NCBI GenBank assembly: GCA_019137255.1
Contig: WPDH01000234.1
Coordinates: 124,001 to 188,000 of the forward strand
Direction of reading: 5' to 3'
From: Corinectria fuckeliana
Lineage: Eukaryota > Ascomycota > Sordariomycetes > Hypocreales > Nectriaceae
Length of the DNA: 64,000 nucleotides
Positions within the stretch are counted from its first letter, which is position 1; every line of letters starts with the position of its first letter. Below are positions 20,811-33,585 of the stretch, piece by piece. The translations under genes and the position numbers were made by a program. The notes beneath the pieces are model-generated. The model had not been told where the DNA came from and made no database searches. It was given only the letters and a program-made list of their open reading frames with translations.

Positions 20811-23800
20811 CCGGCGGGAGAGAGGGTGTTGTGTCCCGGACAAGGGGGGAGAGGAGGAGTAGAGAAGAGACTCTGGTTTGAGGCCAGCATCTCCCATATA
20901 GAACTGTGGTGTTTTGCAGCTCGCAGACAGCGCGGCTTCATCGCAGGGCGACTAGCAGTAGCACGCGGGGAAGTATCCGCAGCCTCTTTGGAGACGGGCC
21001 GAGGACAGGGGGGCCACCCGGAGATGACGATCTGGCCGAGTACATAGGCCTACCTAGGTGTGGGCTGGGCCGAGAAGCGGTGCTTTCGTCGCGAGAGGGA
21101 AGAGAGCTTGAGCCGAGAGAGCCACGAGGCCTGGGTATGGGCCGTGATTTATCGTCGCCCGTCGTCAGATGATGAAATACATCCGCCTATAGTGAGGATG
21201 ATGGCTCACATTATGACGGGACGGGACTGGTATGGCTTACATCTGTGTGAGCCAACACAACTCCAGGTTGCGCTAACCTGCCTCGCCGTCCAGTGCAGGT
21301 CAGTCTTGCCCTGATACTATCCATCCCTTGTTCAGCTCACTTCATTTCACTTCACTTCACTTCTTATCCTCCCCTGTCCGTTTCGATCCGGGAATGGGAG
21401 GTGCATGGACCTCCAACGTATCCGTGTCTCTCTTGTCACAGAGATTGGAGCACAGCTACGTACGAATACACACCTGATTCATGTACTCCGTATTCGTTGG
21501 GCGTTGACAACCTCCGTTCACATACTACGTACAGCTTCGGGGCAGGCAATGACACATATCTGAACCGGACGCCTTGGGGGGGCAGGGACCCTGTTCTGGG
21601 AGGCCCGGCGAAGCCTGAATTTATCCAGGGGCGAAAAATGGATGATTCTGCCTTCGGACAGCCAACGTCATAGTATGTATGAGTCGAAGCTGCGTGAATG
21701 CGATAAATCTTGACGGCAACCAATAGGGCATGCTTCGATATATTCCCCTCGAGTTCGCCAGTATCAGTCGTAGCTAGAAGGAGCACGAGGAGCTGGCCCA
21801 TGCAACCCTATCGTCAGCGCAGGTATATGAACATGCCGGGAGCCTCGTGGCAGGTGTGGCAGGTGTGGCACTATGGCTGATTTGTCTCAGGCGTCTCTTC
21901 GGGTCGTCGTCGAGGCACTGCCAGTGGATATCCATACACGTCACCTTCCAGGATCCAGGGGTGCAAATAGCAGACATGAAAGAGGGAATGGGATGTTGTC
22001 TCGCCTACACAGTATTTGTCTCGCAAAACCCTGACCATCTCGACCGGCGCTGATACCAAGCAGAAAACGGCGGGACGACAAATCGACCATGGCATCAGGT
22101 CTCCAAACCGGGAAATTGCATGGTGATGCCTTCACAACATTGATCTGCAGGGGAATCCGTCATCGTGGTACGGGACGCTGGCGTGACGTCGTCCCCCCTC
22201 GGTGTAACCTACCCTACACCGTGGGTGGGACGGCTTGCTACCGTGGTTCTTGGGCCGGGCTGCAGGACATGCGGCCTGGTGATGCCGATTGATGACGATG
22301 GCAGTTATGCTGTGCTTCTTAACGGCATGCAAGTTGACCTCGTGATGGCTTATTGAGGGAAGATGTCGCCCGTCGCTTGGGATCCGCGATTCATGTTTGA
22401 CCCAAGTGCATGGGCGTCATCACGAGGCACAAGTCGTGTAAAAGCAGCCCATTGTTGCGCCGCGCTTTGTAGGTGGGCCCAGAAGGTGATGCACCGCATT
22501 CTGAAATAGGGCAAAACTTCCAACAAAAGTCCTAGATTAGTCTACACGTTCAAGCAGAGAGGGGTTAGCATCGTGAGGTGACCAGGCCAATGAACCGTGT
22601 CTAGGTGATGGGGTGTCACGGATCTCAATTGGGTTCGTGTCCCTGTAGCATTGAACATGGCGAAGCCCTTGTCCTGGGGCACGAACATGTATGAGATGAT
22701 GGGCAAAGACATGGCGGATGTTTGGAGTAAAGGCTCCAGGGAACGCCGTTGGGTAAAGGAGACGGAGGAAAGCTCCGCGGTGAGCCTTGACCGAGCCGGC
22801 TTTGAACACCTACCTGGCCGAATATACTCGTCACCACCGACGCCATCACCGGCCCGTCCAAGACTGGAAGGAAGACCAGACTCTGAGCCCGGACGATCGA
22901 CGCAGGTGCGTGCGTGCGTGCGTGGTGTGTGCATTCGGCCACAGCCTCAGCCGTCAACGAATGACTATAATAGGTGCATGTCCTCGTCCTATCATGATCC
23001 TTCATGACCAGGCTGAGCTCAACACGAGCGTCAGAGTGGCAACTGAAGCTCGTAACAACCAACCAACAACCATCCTTCATTCTCTAATATCCTAGGGAGC
23101 CTTGCCCGCTATCAAGTAAGCGTTCTCGAATTCATGCTTGTGGCGAGTACACCGGCAGCTTTTGAGATATGACTTGACGTTACACGACCGACAAAGAAAC
23201 AAGCGGCTGTGTTCTAGGGAATGAGGTGGACTCGAGACCGCCAACGTTTATAAACGAGTTGGTGCCTAGAGGTCGTCCGATTTACCCCAGGCAGGCTAGT
23301 TGGGTACCTACTTAGGTAATAGTGAGTACCTTACATGAAAGTAAGATATGTAGAAGCGACGATTCATGGCAAAGCGTCAACGAGCAGCGTCCTGGGTGGG
23401 GGCTGCAAGGTGCCATTACTGTAAGCAGAAAGAAAGCCTGGGGATCCAGGAGGGGAGTGGATGCGCGCTGAGACGGCCAATGAGAAAGAAGAAAAGGGTC
23501 GACTGCGGCAATGCTTGAAACTAATATCTAAGTGCAGGTCATGAGGGGAAGGATTTGAGGTGTCAAAGGGGGGTGGTAGTTGTGGTGGATAGCCGTGGTG
23601 TGCTATATCAATCGAGATGTCCGGGTCAGATGAAATATTCGTGGAACCTTGAGTTGACGTCGGCCTCGAAACATAATTGCGCTCTTAAGAAAGCAGCCAT
23701 TTCTTCGGGATGTCTTGGGACTGAAAACATCTACACTGGCGCGTTAGCTATCCCGTTGATGTCAATGATGTCTACATTACAATGAACAACATGAGGGAGC

Positions 23801-24346
23801 TCGACGGGTTGTGCGCTCTTGGTGAAACCCTTTCGAACTCGGTCCTGGACCTTGTTCCCGTCAGGCCCACTTGCCGGTTGCTCTCCCTTCTCCGGAGTTG
23901 TCAGATGCCCGGAATGGTTCTTTGTGTTGTTGTCAGATGACGCAGCAGTAGCATACGTGAGGATGGCATGCGGGGAAACTGTACTGTATCCGTCCGAGAG
24001 CTGGACGCAATAACCCCCCCCAACTACCCGCCAAGAGTCAACAGCCAGCTCTGGGTAAGGTAGGGTACCTACTAGGTAGGTAGGTAGGTAAGGTAGCTAG
24101 CACCGGGAGCTCTCGCCCAAGCCACAGCCCCGCCAAGCGAGCCTAAGGAGCGGTCATGCCGACAGTCTGGTGGCGCCAGGGCTTTTCCCCCTCCAGGATT
24201 TCAAAGCCGTGGCGGCGGCTTGTAGGGGAATCGTGATGCCGACTTTGCCTCTTCCATTCTGCCGCCGCTGCAATGCCGTGTGCTTCTGGTGATTGCCTGG
24301 ACTTCGGTGGTGGGAACGCTTGTTGAGTGTTGTTGAGTGGGGTTGA

Positions 24347-24375
24347 GATCAGGATCAGGATCAGGATCAGGATCA
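24347..24375. repeat. GATCAG hexanucleotide tandem repeat
   Basis: There are four full copies of GATCAG followed by GATCA. The repeat is intergenic with no coding context. Confidence 0.9.
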
Positions 24376-27300
24376 TTTTCAGATGCGAGGGGAGGGGTTC
24401 GGGCTGGCAATTGCCCAAACGCAGCTAATGGCTGGGGCGAATTGAAATCGCTGGGACAGTAGTCGACGTTGTTGAGAGGTGATGATGGGAAATATTGATT
24501 GAAGAAAGAGTAATTAGTGTCTGGCGTCTAATTACTATACGTACTACATAGTGGTACTGTACATCTACTAGTACATAGTAGTAGTAGTAGTAGCGTCCAA
24601 CGTCCACTGGGCCGCCATTGCCTTACTCCGTAGCCTCCGTGGCCCGTGGTCCGTACCTTCCCACAGTAGCCCTAGTCGGCCAAGTCCGCCTCCGCGCCTT
24701 TGAGTGGTTGGACAGCTCCGCAACGGTTCTCCCCTTTTTTTCCCTCTTTCCTGATCAGATGGGCCGTGCCTTTGCGAACCTAAAATCGGCCATTGCTGTT
24801 AGCGTTGCATGAGACGGGGTCATGAGACCATCTGCATTCCACAAAGCCCACCACCCCCAACTCTGACCATCACTCGACCATCAATCAATCATCGCCCTCC
24901 ACCACTCTCCATCACCTTGCTGCGGGCGGCTTAGCATTGGATGACCAGGCGGGACAGCGCCATGAAGGCTCCCCAGTTCCCAGTTCCCTGCGGCGTGCGA
25001 AGGCGCGAAGGGGGCCGACCCTGGTCCAGGCTCCGGATCATTTCCCCCTTCACCTGCCGGCGCATCTGACAGCAGTTGACAGTTAGGCCTAGGAGTTAAG
25101 ATGCACATTGGAGGCATGATGGAGATGCCAGTTGGGAGGGTCGCCGTCCAGTAACGACGTTCCGATTTCTGGCAGAATCCATCTTTTCGGGTTCCGTCCT
25201 TGGTCCATATGGCTTAGATACTACTCAATCATTGCGGTTCGTGCCTGTTTTCCTAGCCCCTCGCTGGCCTCATCGTGACACAGAAACCACCAGCATTGGC
25301 CAAGTGTCACAGGATGACGTCCACCCTCATAATGACGTAGAACCTCTCCGCTGACAATGGAATGGCTGAATGGCTCCCGTCTGGACGTCTGGGCGTCGAG
25401 ACCTCTCGCCCCACACATTCTTACCACCACAGCGAAAAAAAGAGCTCACACAACTACGCCATCATTGGGATTGTCGCCCTGCGTAAATTCGCCCATGGCA
25501 TCTCCGAACAGCCCAGGGGAAATGATCAATTGCAGAGGTTCGAGTACGCAGGAGTGCACATATGGAGTGCCCCTCTTGAAGTTAGTCTGACCTTCTTTTC
25601 CGAAAATGGACATCTACTAGGTATGTACCTAGATACATAAACCTGGGAACTTTACGAAATAGGGGACCTGTTCTGTGGATGCACAATTAGGGCACGAGGC
25701 ATGCGAATTGCCTCGTACCGCTTCATCGGGGCCCGAAGACGGAGTTGTTAAACATTTCCAGTCTCCAGATAGATACTAATTAGGCCCCAGGAATCCACCT
25801 TGCTTCACCGTCACGGGCTCGTCGTGCATGTGCCTGAACGAAGCGTCCATCGTCTCCTACCTCCGGGGACGGAAGAACCCACTGACCAGTCGTCTGTGAC
25901 AAAACTGGCCGGTTGGAACGGCGAGCGGCGGCTGTCCACCGTCGCCGGTCAACGACCGTCGTGTCGTACCCTGTCACCAACTTGCTTTTGATCGATAGAG
26001 TCTGGCAAGGCCGGGCCTGGACAAGCCTCTTGTTGGCAAGGGGCTGACCCCTGTGCATGCATCGCGGTTGTCGCGACCGATGTGCAGATGCTGGACAGTT
26101 TCCAGCAAGAAAGTCAGTGATCCAACACAACCTCGCCATGGCGGTTTTCTGGGCTTGGCGCGTGCGCGACTTCATTAAAGATGCTCCCGTGTAGATATAT
26201 GGTAACTCGTAGGCTACGAAGTGGGATTGTAAGAACAAAGCCCTGGACGGAACCCCATAAGCTGAAGCTTGGCGAGGCGAGAAGTAGGTGAAGTGAGGTG
26301 ACATGGCAACAGGGTCGGGCCACTTTGATCATCATGTGCACGAGGGTCCTGTGAGATGCGAGCTGGGAGGATATACCTGGAAACCACCACCTAGCTCCAA
26401 GGAACAAAGCCGAGAGCCCTGTGCAGCATCACTGGCCGGAATATATGCGCGCGTCAGTGTCAGAATCTTTGACGGGCGTCACAACCAGCCAAGCAACCAA
26501 GGCAAGCCGGATCCAGTGGGGCCTGGCATGCGAAGTGTGCATGTGAGAGGTTGCCAGGATGTCAGCATCTGGACGAAGAAACGGCACGTCTCCCACGGGA
26601 CGGACGTGCATAGGCAGGGCCAACAGCAGGCTGGCCCGTAGCTTACCCACCGGGGATTACACCAGGCGTCCTGTTGGACGGACGGAACTGGGGAGGGGGT
26701 CATTAGCAGGGCCTCCCTTTTGAACCCCTGTGGGTTTCTAGATCCCTCGCCTGTCGTGTCGATTTAAAGTCCTTGATCCAAATCCTGCAGTAAAGGAGTC
26801 AGTGGTGCGGCAATCGGGCTTGGCTTGACGAAGCTTGGGAGTCGCAAGGCAGCCTACCTTACAATGGAGCTTCATGCACTGCAGAGACAACCTCGAGTCG
26901 GTACTCGAGTCTCGCCCCTGCTGCCATGGCGGCACGGTAGCTCCTAGGTGCATGCTCCCAAGCGCCCATCGCCGCAGTCGGGTCCATCCAGATCCTGGGA
27001 GTCTGCTGTACAGGATATTTGGGTTGCAGTGAGGCAGGGCAATGCACACGATGTATGTACATATGAAGTACATTGTAAGTTGGTCGTAACCGGACGGCGA
27101 CCCGGTTTCGGTATCTTTGTTTTATTGTGCTGACCAAAGCCATTGTCGCTGTTGGAACATCTAAGTATGACGGAGGAACCAACCTCGGACGGGATCGACG
27201 TACAGTATGTACTGCGTACTAGAATTCGGCGCGGATACCTGAGGCATTAAGGTATTCAATTGGGCAGGATCGTCCGGGAGACTTTTGCAGTTTGTGAATA

Positions 27301-27890
27301 CACAGCACGGGATCCCTGGTCTCCTGCTTCTACGTTCGTCTGCATCGAACTGTGATGTGCCGACTCACCTACCTTACATTGGCCTCAGGTACGGACCACT
27401 GGAAGACCTGTCTGCATCTGCTCACCACCTCGCTACCAAGACTAGAGGTACTGTACCTTGGGTAGCATCCGTGCCTCCCCTACCTTGTGTGGAGGCAATG
27501 AGTATTTTGGGAAGCGCCTAAGAGCGCGAGGCGAGGCAGTCGTCCGTAGCCTGATTGAACACCTTACACCCTCAACTTCCGCCTGCGGAGTCGATTTTAT
27601 TTTATTTTAGCGCCAGATGCTCGTCTCAAAACCGAGCACATGAGCAAGCCCAATGCTGCGACTGCGGGTCCTGGAATTTGAAGTACCTTTGTTGATTGCC
27701 CTCTGAGATCTGACGCCTGGTTTAACCCTGGGCGTTCAAGGAATAAGCTGCCTGTCTATACGAGGAGCTCCAATTGAGAGACCTGACGCCTACGATGGCC
27801 TTGCAACTGGTTTGGATCTTGTGCTGTTTACTTGCTTAAGTAAAGTAACTACCTACCTAGGCTACCTAGTTGCATGCTGTCAGTCCCCAG

Positions 27891-27910
27891 GTCAGTCAGT
27901 CAGTCAGTCA
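27891..27910. repeat. GTCA tetranucleotide repeat
   Basis: Five perfect tandem copies of GTCA lie in the gene-free region. Confidence 0.9.
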
Positions 27911-30097
27911 TCTCGCAGCATCTGCTGTTAAACCCTGGCCCCGGCCTGTTCGCCTCACTTGTTGACACGTTTGACACGTTTTTTCTCAACCCTCTGCCGG
28001 TTTCCTACCTATGTTTAGTTTCCGAGTTTCCCAACGAATCCAACAGCAGAGACATGTAGTCTAGGGCCTACATGGCTCTGAGACAACATAGCCTTTCAGC
28101 CGTGTCTTGCGTAGTTTTAACCCCTCACCAAATTGATCTACCTACCTACTATTACCTCAGCTGCCGTAGTCAGTCCCCGTCACGAAACATTTCCGTTTAA
28201 AATACGTTCCTATATCGGTCAGTGACCGGACCAAGAAGAAACGTCGTCGACTTGGCGTCAGGGTGCCCATTGACATCTACCCATGCCCATGCTCCCAGGG
28301 AATGCTCATTCATAGGTCATTTTCACATCCACAAGCCATGCTCCCATTCATCCATCCATGCCCGTCGATGCCTGCCCATGCCGTCACTCCCAAGTCGACT
28401 AAAAAGAGTGCCCCGCATCACAATCCCCGTGCTCCTCGCCCCAGGGCAGGGGCCACACGTAGGTCACGGGCCAAGTGCCAGTGTGTACCTTAGCGTGTAC
28501 CGCCTGGCGCCGCTGTATTTGGGTGCCATCCCAGGTTCCGCGGCCTCTAGCCCAAGCCCAAAGTAGCCCCAAAAAATGCGCCCAGGCGCGAGCTCCAGAG
28601 CTTTTAGAGGCCCAGCAGAACCCCCCCAGCCCACACAACAGCACACCAGCACGCTGCACACGCCAGCTCGCCCACAAAGTCGACAGTCTAGCCCACCAGG
28701 CCAGCCAGGCCAGGCCAGCTCAGCTCATTCCGCCGCACGTCAAGCATTCCTCCTCCACCATCACCTCCATCATCTCTTGTTGTCGCTGGCCAGTCTCCCG
28801 ACCCGCGGCTTCGATTCCTCAGATCCCCCGGCTCAAGCCTATACTACCTACACATTCGCATCCGAGTCCGCGTCGACTTCAGCCGTCCTCGGTCCCCCGT
28901 GTCTCCCGCCGCCGCCGTCGTCGTCTCAGCCGCCCTTCGGAGCCTGGAAGGCGTCCTCCCACAAGCCTTAAGCCAACCTAACTCGCAAAGTGCGAGAGCC
29001 TCACCGTGCCTGCGGCCCGTCCCCTCCTCCCAAAAGACACGCTTTTCCGGTGTCCCCCTGCTCGCCGCTGCACCACCACTACTGCCTCCAACACGCGCGA
29101 CAGAGTACGGTAGAGCACTCACGGCAACGCCCTACGTACTCCCCCTCCAAAGACGCTCCCCTCAGTACCGGCCGTCGTTCTGCTGCCTCAGCCTCCCGGG
29201 ACCACATCCGCCGGGAATCGTTCGTGCTAGCTGCCGCTGCGTCAGGCTTGCAAAGGTCACCACTACCACCAACCACCCACCAACTACCAACCACCAACCA
29301 TCAACCGCCAAACCACTGACCACCGCCGTCGTCATTATCGCCGGTCCCTCGTCAGTCTGCCGCCTACCCTTACTACAGTGAGTCTCCATCTCTCTTGTTC
29401 TTTGTTCATCTCGAAATCCCTCGTGGCGCTTTCACATCCTGCCAAACATAGCGTTTCCCACCTATCCTTGTCCCCACCTATCCTTAATTCTACACCTACG
29501 CCCTGCTCCCCTTCGCGCTTCTCACACGCTTCTCGCATTCTGTCGCTGGGCTGTCACGAGCGTGCTCCATCAAGCACCCCGCCCTCCAGACCCGCCTGGG
29601 CCAGCCTTCGTGCCCACTGCCTACACGACACACCTCCTAGAAGACACACCTACCTACCACTTGCCCTGCCCCCTCACCAAGCTTGTCCGGCTCGTCGTCT
29701 GTGGCCTCTGTTTCTCTCTGCCCCATGAAGCTCTCCTCCATCTATCCATCGTACTGCACACTGGACTCGACCTCCCAAGACGTACAACGGCGGCTGCTCA
29801 TCGCCTGCATGTGCCTGACATCGTCGCCCGACCTTTCAGGGAAGACTGCCTGAGCGAGCCAAAAAAAACTCAACTCATGCTGCTTGATGCATGCAGAGAG
29901 CCATAGCGCATCCTGCCACACGCCCCTCGTCCTCTCGCGCGCCCTCTCTCACTGCACTGCACTGCACTGCACCACTCCCACTCACTCTCTCACTGCACCT
30001 CTGCCACTGGACGTCTCCCGCTTCCTTGCCTTCGCCTCACCCTCGCCCTCGCCCTCGCTTTCGCTCGTCCTGGACGTCCTGGCCCTCACCTGCGTCG

Positions 30098-30133
30098 CCA
30101 CCACTACCACCACCACCACCACCACCACCACTA
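30098..30133. repeat. CCA trinucleotide repeat
   Basis: This is a near-perfect CCA/ACC run with one CTA interruption near its start, in the pyrimidine-rich leader upstream of the GSK-3 gene. Confidence 0.85.
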
Positions 30134-30804
30134 CATAGTCCCTCCATCTTTGGACCCGTCCCGGCGTCCTTTTTTTCGTTACCAGCATCTTTTTATACCC
30201 CGTCCCCTGCCCACTTTCTCCCACCCGCCGTTCCCTCCCCTCCCCTCCCTTCCCCTCTGCCCCGCCCGCCCCCCCTCCAGCCTGTCCCGTGCCACCGAAA
30301 ACACTACCCAATTCCCCCTCGCCTTTCTCTTTGTTTCCCCAGATACCCTTGGCTTCTGCCCGTTTGCCTGCGCGCCGCCGTTCACTCTCGACTCGACTTA
30401 CCAACAACTCTAGTCTGCGCTGCTCGCCAAACAATCAGCTAGGCATCTCTTGTCTGCGGTTTTTCATCGACGCTGCAGCCACAAATTCACGACTCGCTCG
30501 CACCCTGCCGTGGAAATACGCCGACCGAGACATCGCCTCGCCCATTGTCACTCTAGCCCGCTCTGCTGCAGCTACTGTCTTGCGCTCGAGTCCAGCTCTG
30601 CCTCGATAGACCGTCATACCGAGACACTCGCCCGCGCCAGCACCGTCGATTCAATCCAGCACCTCATTGGTCCAGCTCAATTGCCCGTCACGGCCTCGCC
30701 AAGAACCAGTACATTAATTCCCCTCACCCGTTGAAAAAAACCAGGCGCCTTGCCTTCAACACCACCAGCGCGCGCGCTTTGATTTGGACTACGTTGCCTC
30801 CAAA

Positions 30805-32307
30805 ATGTCGGCTCACCGGCCAAACGCGTTCAACAGCTTGAGAATGGGAGGTAAGTCGCGGATATAATTTCTCCCCCCAAACCGCCATCGTCCTAATCGG
30901 CTTACGGAACTGACAAAACTGTGCAGAGGTGATCCGCGAGAAGGTTCAGGATGGCGTAACTGGCGAAACCCGGGATCTGCAATACACGCAGTGCAAGATT
31001 GTCGGAAACGGATCCTTTGGCGTCGTCTTCCAGACTAAGCTGTCCCCTTCAGGGGAAGATGCTGCCATCAAGCGTGTTCTCCAGGATAAGAGATTCAAGG
31101 TAATCTACTGCGTAATCCCAGCTACCCCGGGACCCAACTCTAACAAGCCTTATAGAACCGTGAGCTCCAGATCATGCGTATTGTCCGACACCCCAACATT
31201 GTCCAGCTCAAGGCCTTCTACTACTCCAACGGTGAACGCGTGAGGCTCCCATCCATTCTTTGACACAAACTCAGCGTGCTAACCATAGTCCAGAAAGATG
31301 AGGTCTACCTCAACCTGGTCCAGGAATTTGTCCCCGAGACTGTCTACCGTGCATCCCGATTCTTCAACAAGATGAAGACGACTATGCCTATCCTCGAGGT
31401 CAAGCTGTACATCTACCAGCTGTTCAGGGCTCTGGCATATATCCACTCTCAAGGCATCTGCCACCGAGACATCAAGCCCCAGAACCTCCTCCTCGACCCC
31501 AACAGCGGCATCCTCAAGCTCTGTGATTTCGGTAGTGCAAAGATTCTAGTGGAGAACGAGCCCAACGTGTCATACATCTGCTCCCGATACTACCGCGCCC
31601 CTGAGCTCATTTTCGGCGCCACCAACTATACGACCAAGATTGGTAATAATTAAACGCTGACGATTCTCACGTAACCGTTCCCCAACTAACACTTCTACAG
31701 ATGTGTGGTCGACAGGTTGCGTCATGGCTGAGCTCATGCTCGGTCAACCCCTGTTTCCTGGCGAGTCTGGCATTGACCAGCTGGTGGAGATCATCAAGGT
31801 CTTGGGAACTCCTACCCGAGAACAGATCCGGACCATGAACCCCAATTACATGGAGCACAAGTTCCCCCAAATTAAGCCTCACCCCTTTGGCAAGGTCTTC
31901 CGCAAGGCCGATGCCAACGCGATCGATCTTATTGCTGGGTTACTCGAGTATACGCCTACTGAGCGAAACTCCGCCATTCACGCCATGGTTCATCCTTTCT
32001 TCGACGAGCTCCGAGACCCAAGCACGAAGCTGCCCGACTCGAGACATGGAACTGGCCAGCTCCGGGACCTGCCAGCTCTGTTCAACTTTACTCGTCATGG
32101 TAAGAAAACTTAGGCTTCTTATTCAAGGTGGAATGAATGAAAAAATAAGGATGATGCTAACACGCGATTCAAGAACTTTCCATCGCACCGACCCTGAACA
32201 ACAAGCTTGTGCCCGCTCACGTTCGACCCACCCTCGCATCTCAAGGCCTCGATATCGACCACCTTACGCCGTTAACGAAGCAGGAGATGATTGCAAAACT
32301 CGACTGA
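30805..32307 (+). CDS. Glycogen synthase kinase 3 (GSK-3/Shaggy)
   Basis: The model is 30805..30850, 30927..31099, 31156..31239, 31294..31642, 31701..32099, 32174..32307, 394 residues, the usual fungal GSK-3 length. The kinase regulates development, stress response and, in plant-pathogenic fungi, virulence-linked growth. Visible features are the glycine loop [14 protein letters not shown], the [16 protein letters not shown] lysine region, catalytic loop [20 protein letters not shown], and activation-loop [16 protein letters not shown] with the autophosphorylated tyrosine. The GSK-specific insert [20 protein letters not shown] and [20 protein letters not shown] follow. The C-terminus [14 protein letters not shown] is intact. 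Six exons close in phase. The gene follows an unusually long pyrimidine-rich leader and is co-directional with CBP80. Confidence 0.97.
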
Positions 32308-33585
32308 GACCACCCGCGTCGAGATGGGGGTCGTTGAGCACCGTGCTGCCGCCCCCTTCAAGGCTCTCCATGGCTTCTGGAAGAGATATGCGTCCTCCAC
32401 TCCCAGCGATGAGCTGAACGTGAGTGGACGGGAACAATGGCTCAGGCCAAGGCCGGGTCAGGGGATGGGCAGGCGCAATATAGTCCCGAAGCTGAAGGCG
32501 CCGGACTTTGCAAAAAGCACGACAAGCTGGACACCGACGGTCAAATGAGAAGATTTGTGTGTTCTGGGGAGCGTTGGAGTCTCTCCCGGCAGGGAAGGGA
32601 ATGGGCGTTTTGTGTGCTCCCTATGAACTCACCTTCTGGTGTGCTTTGAGGTTTGCCACCACGAGGGAGGGCCGCATTGATGCATATCACAGGGAATCAC
32701 GTTTTTAGACCACGTTTCGATGCATGACAGATGATGGCTGGTGCTTTTCGTTATTCGCCTCTCATGATAGCTCCAGTTGCCGCCATGGAAGGCCTGGGAA
32801 CGATGGAGATGACCTTCATCTGGACCGCGCTTTGGGACTCGCATGGTTGCCTGGAGACTCATGCATGCTGGAGGCACTGGAAATGCGAAAGGCTCGGCCC
32901 GCATTGACACGTGGAGGATACAGCCCGGCACTGATATTGTTTGAGATGCCGCGATGCAGTTTTCAATTGAAGTTGGCCATGGATGGTCTCGAGGCACTTG
33001 GCACTTGCTCTGAAGAAAAGATTTCGGCTTCTACTCCCGTCGAATGGTTTACGAAGATAAAAATGGGCACGGGTCTGGCTATTCACCTGTGTATGAAGGC
33101 AAAAAGAACGACGGGGATGGGCACGATGTGTTAGGTAGCTTTATGCATGTTTGAAGAATGGGATTGAAATCCATCCCATGAATTCTCATCTGATGGTTCA
33201 ATGCATGACGTGAAATGGGTTTGATGGTGAGGGAGGGTACTGCAACAGAATGGTCAAGGCGAGAGGCAGAGGCTAGTCATTGGCTGGAGGTTTTCAGGTC
33301 ATCCTCGGATTTATGATGCAGTATGACGACCGGGTTTTACTACTTCGGTACCTAAGGAGGTGGCCCCGTTTTTGTGTCGATGAATTGTGCTGCAGAGAGC
33401 TGTGTTCAAACGAAGCCCTGCTGCCTCAGGCACTAAGAGCTTAGTTGCATGTAGAGCTGAGGAACCAATCGCCCCGGCTCCAGCAGGCACCTTTCCCAAG
33501 CTTTACTACAACCTCGACTTGCGCTTGCGCAGAGCATCTATTGACAACTTTATATCACCATACCAGCGCATCCAAGGCGCGCATC
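32308..33585. other. Intergenic region between GSK-3 and CBP80 genes
   Basis: This 1.3 kb interval holds the GSK-3 3' UTR and the CBP80 promoter. A GGTACCTA motif lies near 33347. Open frames at 32724-33134 (+) and 32629-32997 (-) overlap and lack protein signatures. I see no gene. Confidence 0.55.

Larger units (their letters stand above)
19661..25300. other. Gene-free region, left half
   Basis: I find no supportable gene here. Long open frames at 19847-20587 (+) and 20137-20640 (-) overlap one another and show no domain. The region has a GT dinucleotide tract (20788-20810), a GATCAG hexamer repeat (24347-24375), TAG triplet runs (about 24577-24594), and several TAGGTACCTA-like motifs (near 23305 and 24065). 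GC content looks similar to the rest, so this is not a RIP-degraded transposon block. Confidence 0.55.
25301..30804. other. Gene-free region, right half, and long GSK-3 leader
   Basis: No gene can be supported. From about 28300 to 30800 the plus strand becomes strongly pyrimidine-rich with many short Pro/Ser/His-rich frames. That is typical of a long fungal promoter plus 5' UTR and probably belongs to the GSK-3 gene starting at 30805. A GTCA tandem repeat (27891-27910), an ACTGC repeat (about 29950-29970) and a CCA triplet run (30098-30133) are present. Several ATGs in the leader could act as upstream ORFs, but transcript boundaries are not visible from sequence. Confidence 0.5.

Noticed and set aside
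25780..26304. 174-codon minus-strand ORF
   Set aside because: Its composition is random-like and rich in Arg, with no conserved motif and no splice context.
28475..30442. Several 100-180 codon plus-strand ORFs rich in Pro, Ser and His
   Set aside because: They arise from pyrimidine-rich leader DNA, overlap in several frames and lack domain content.
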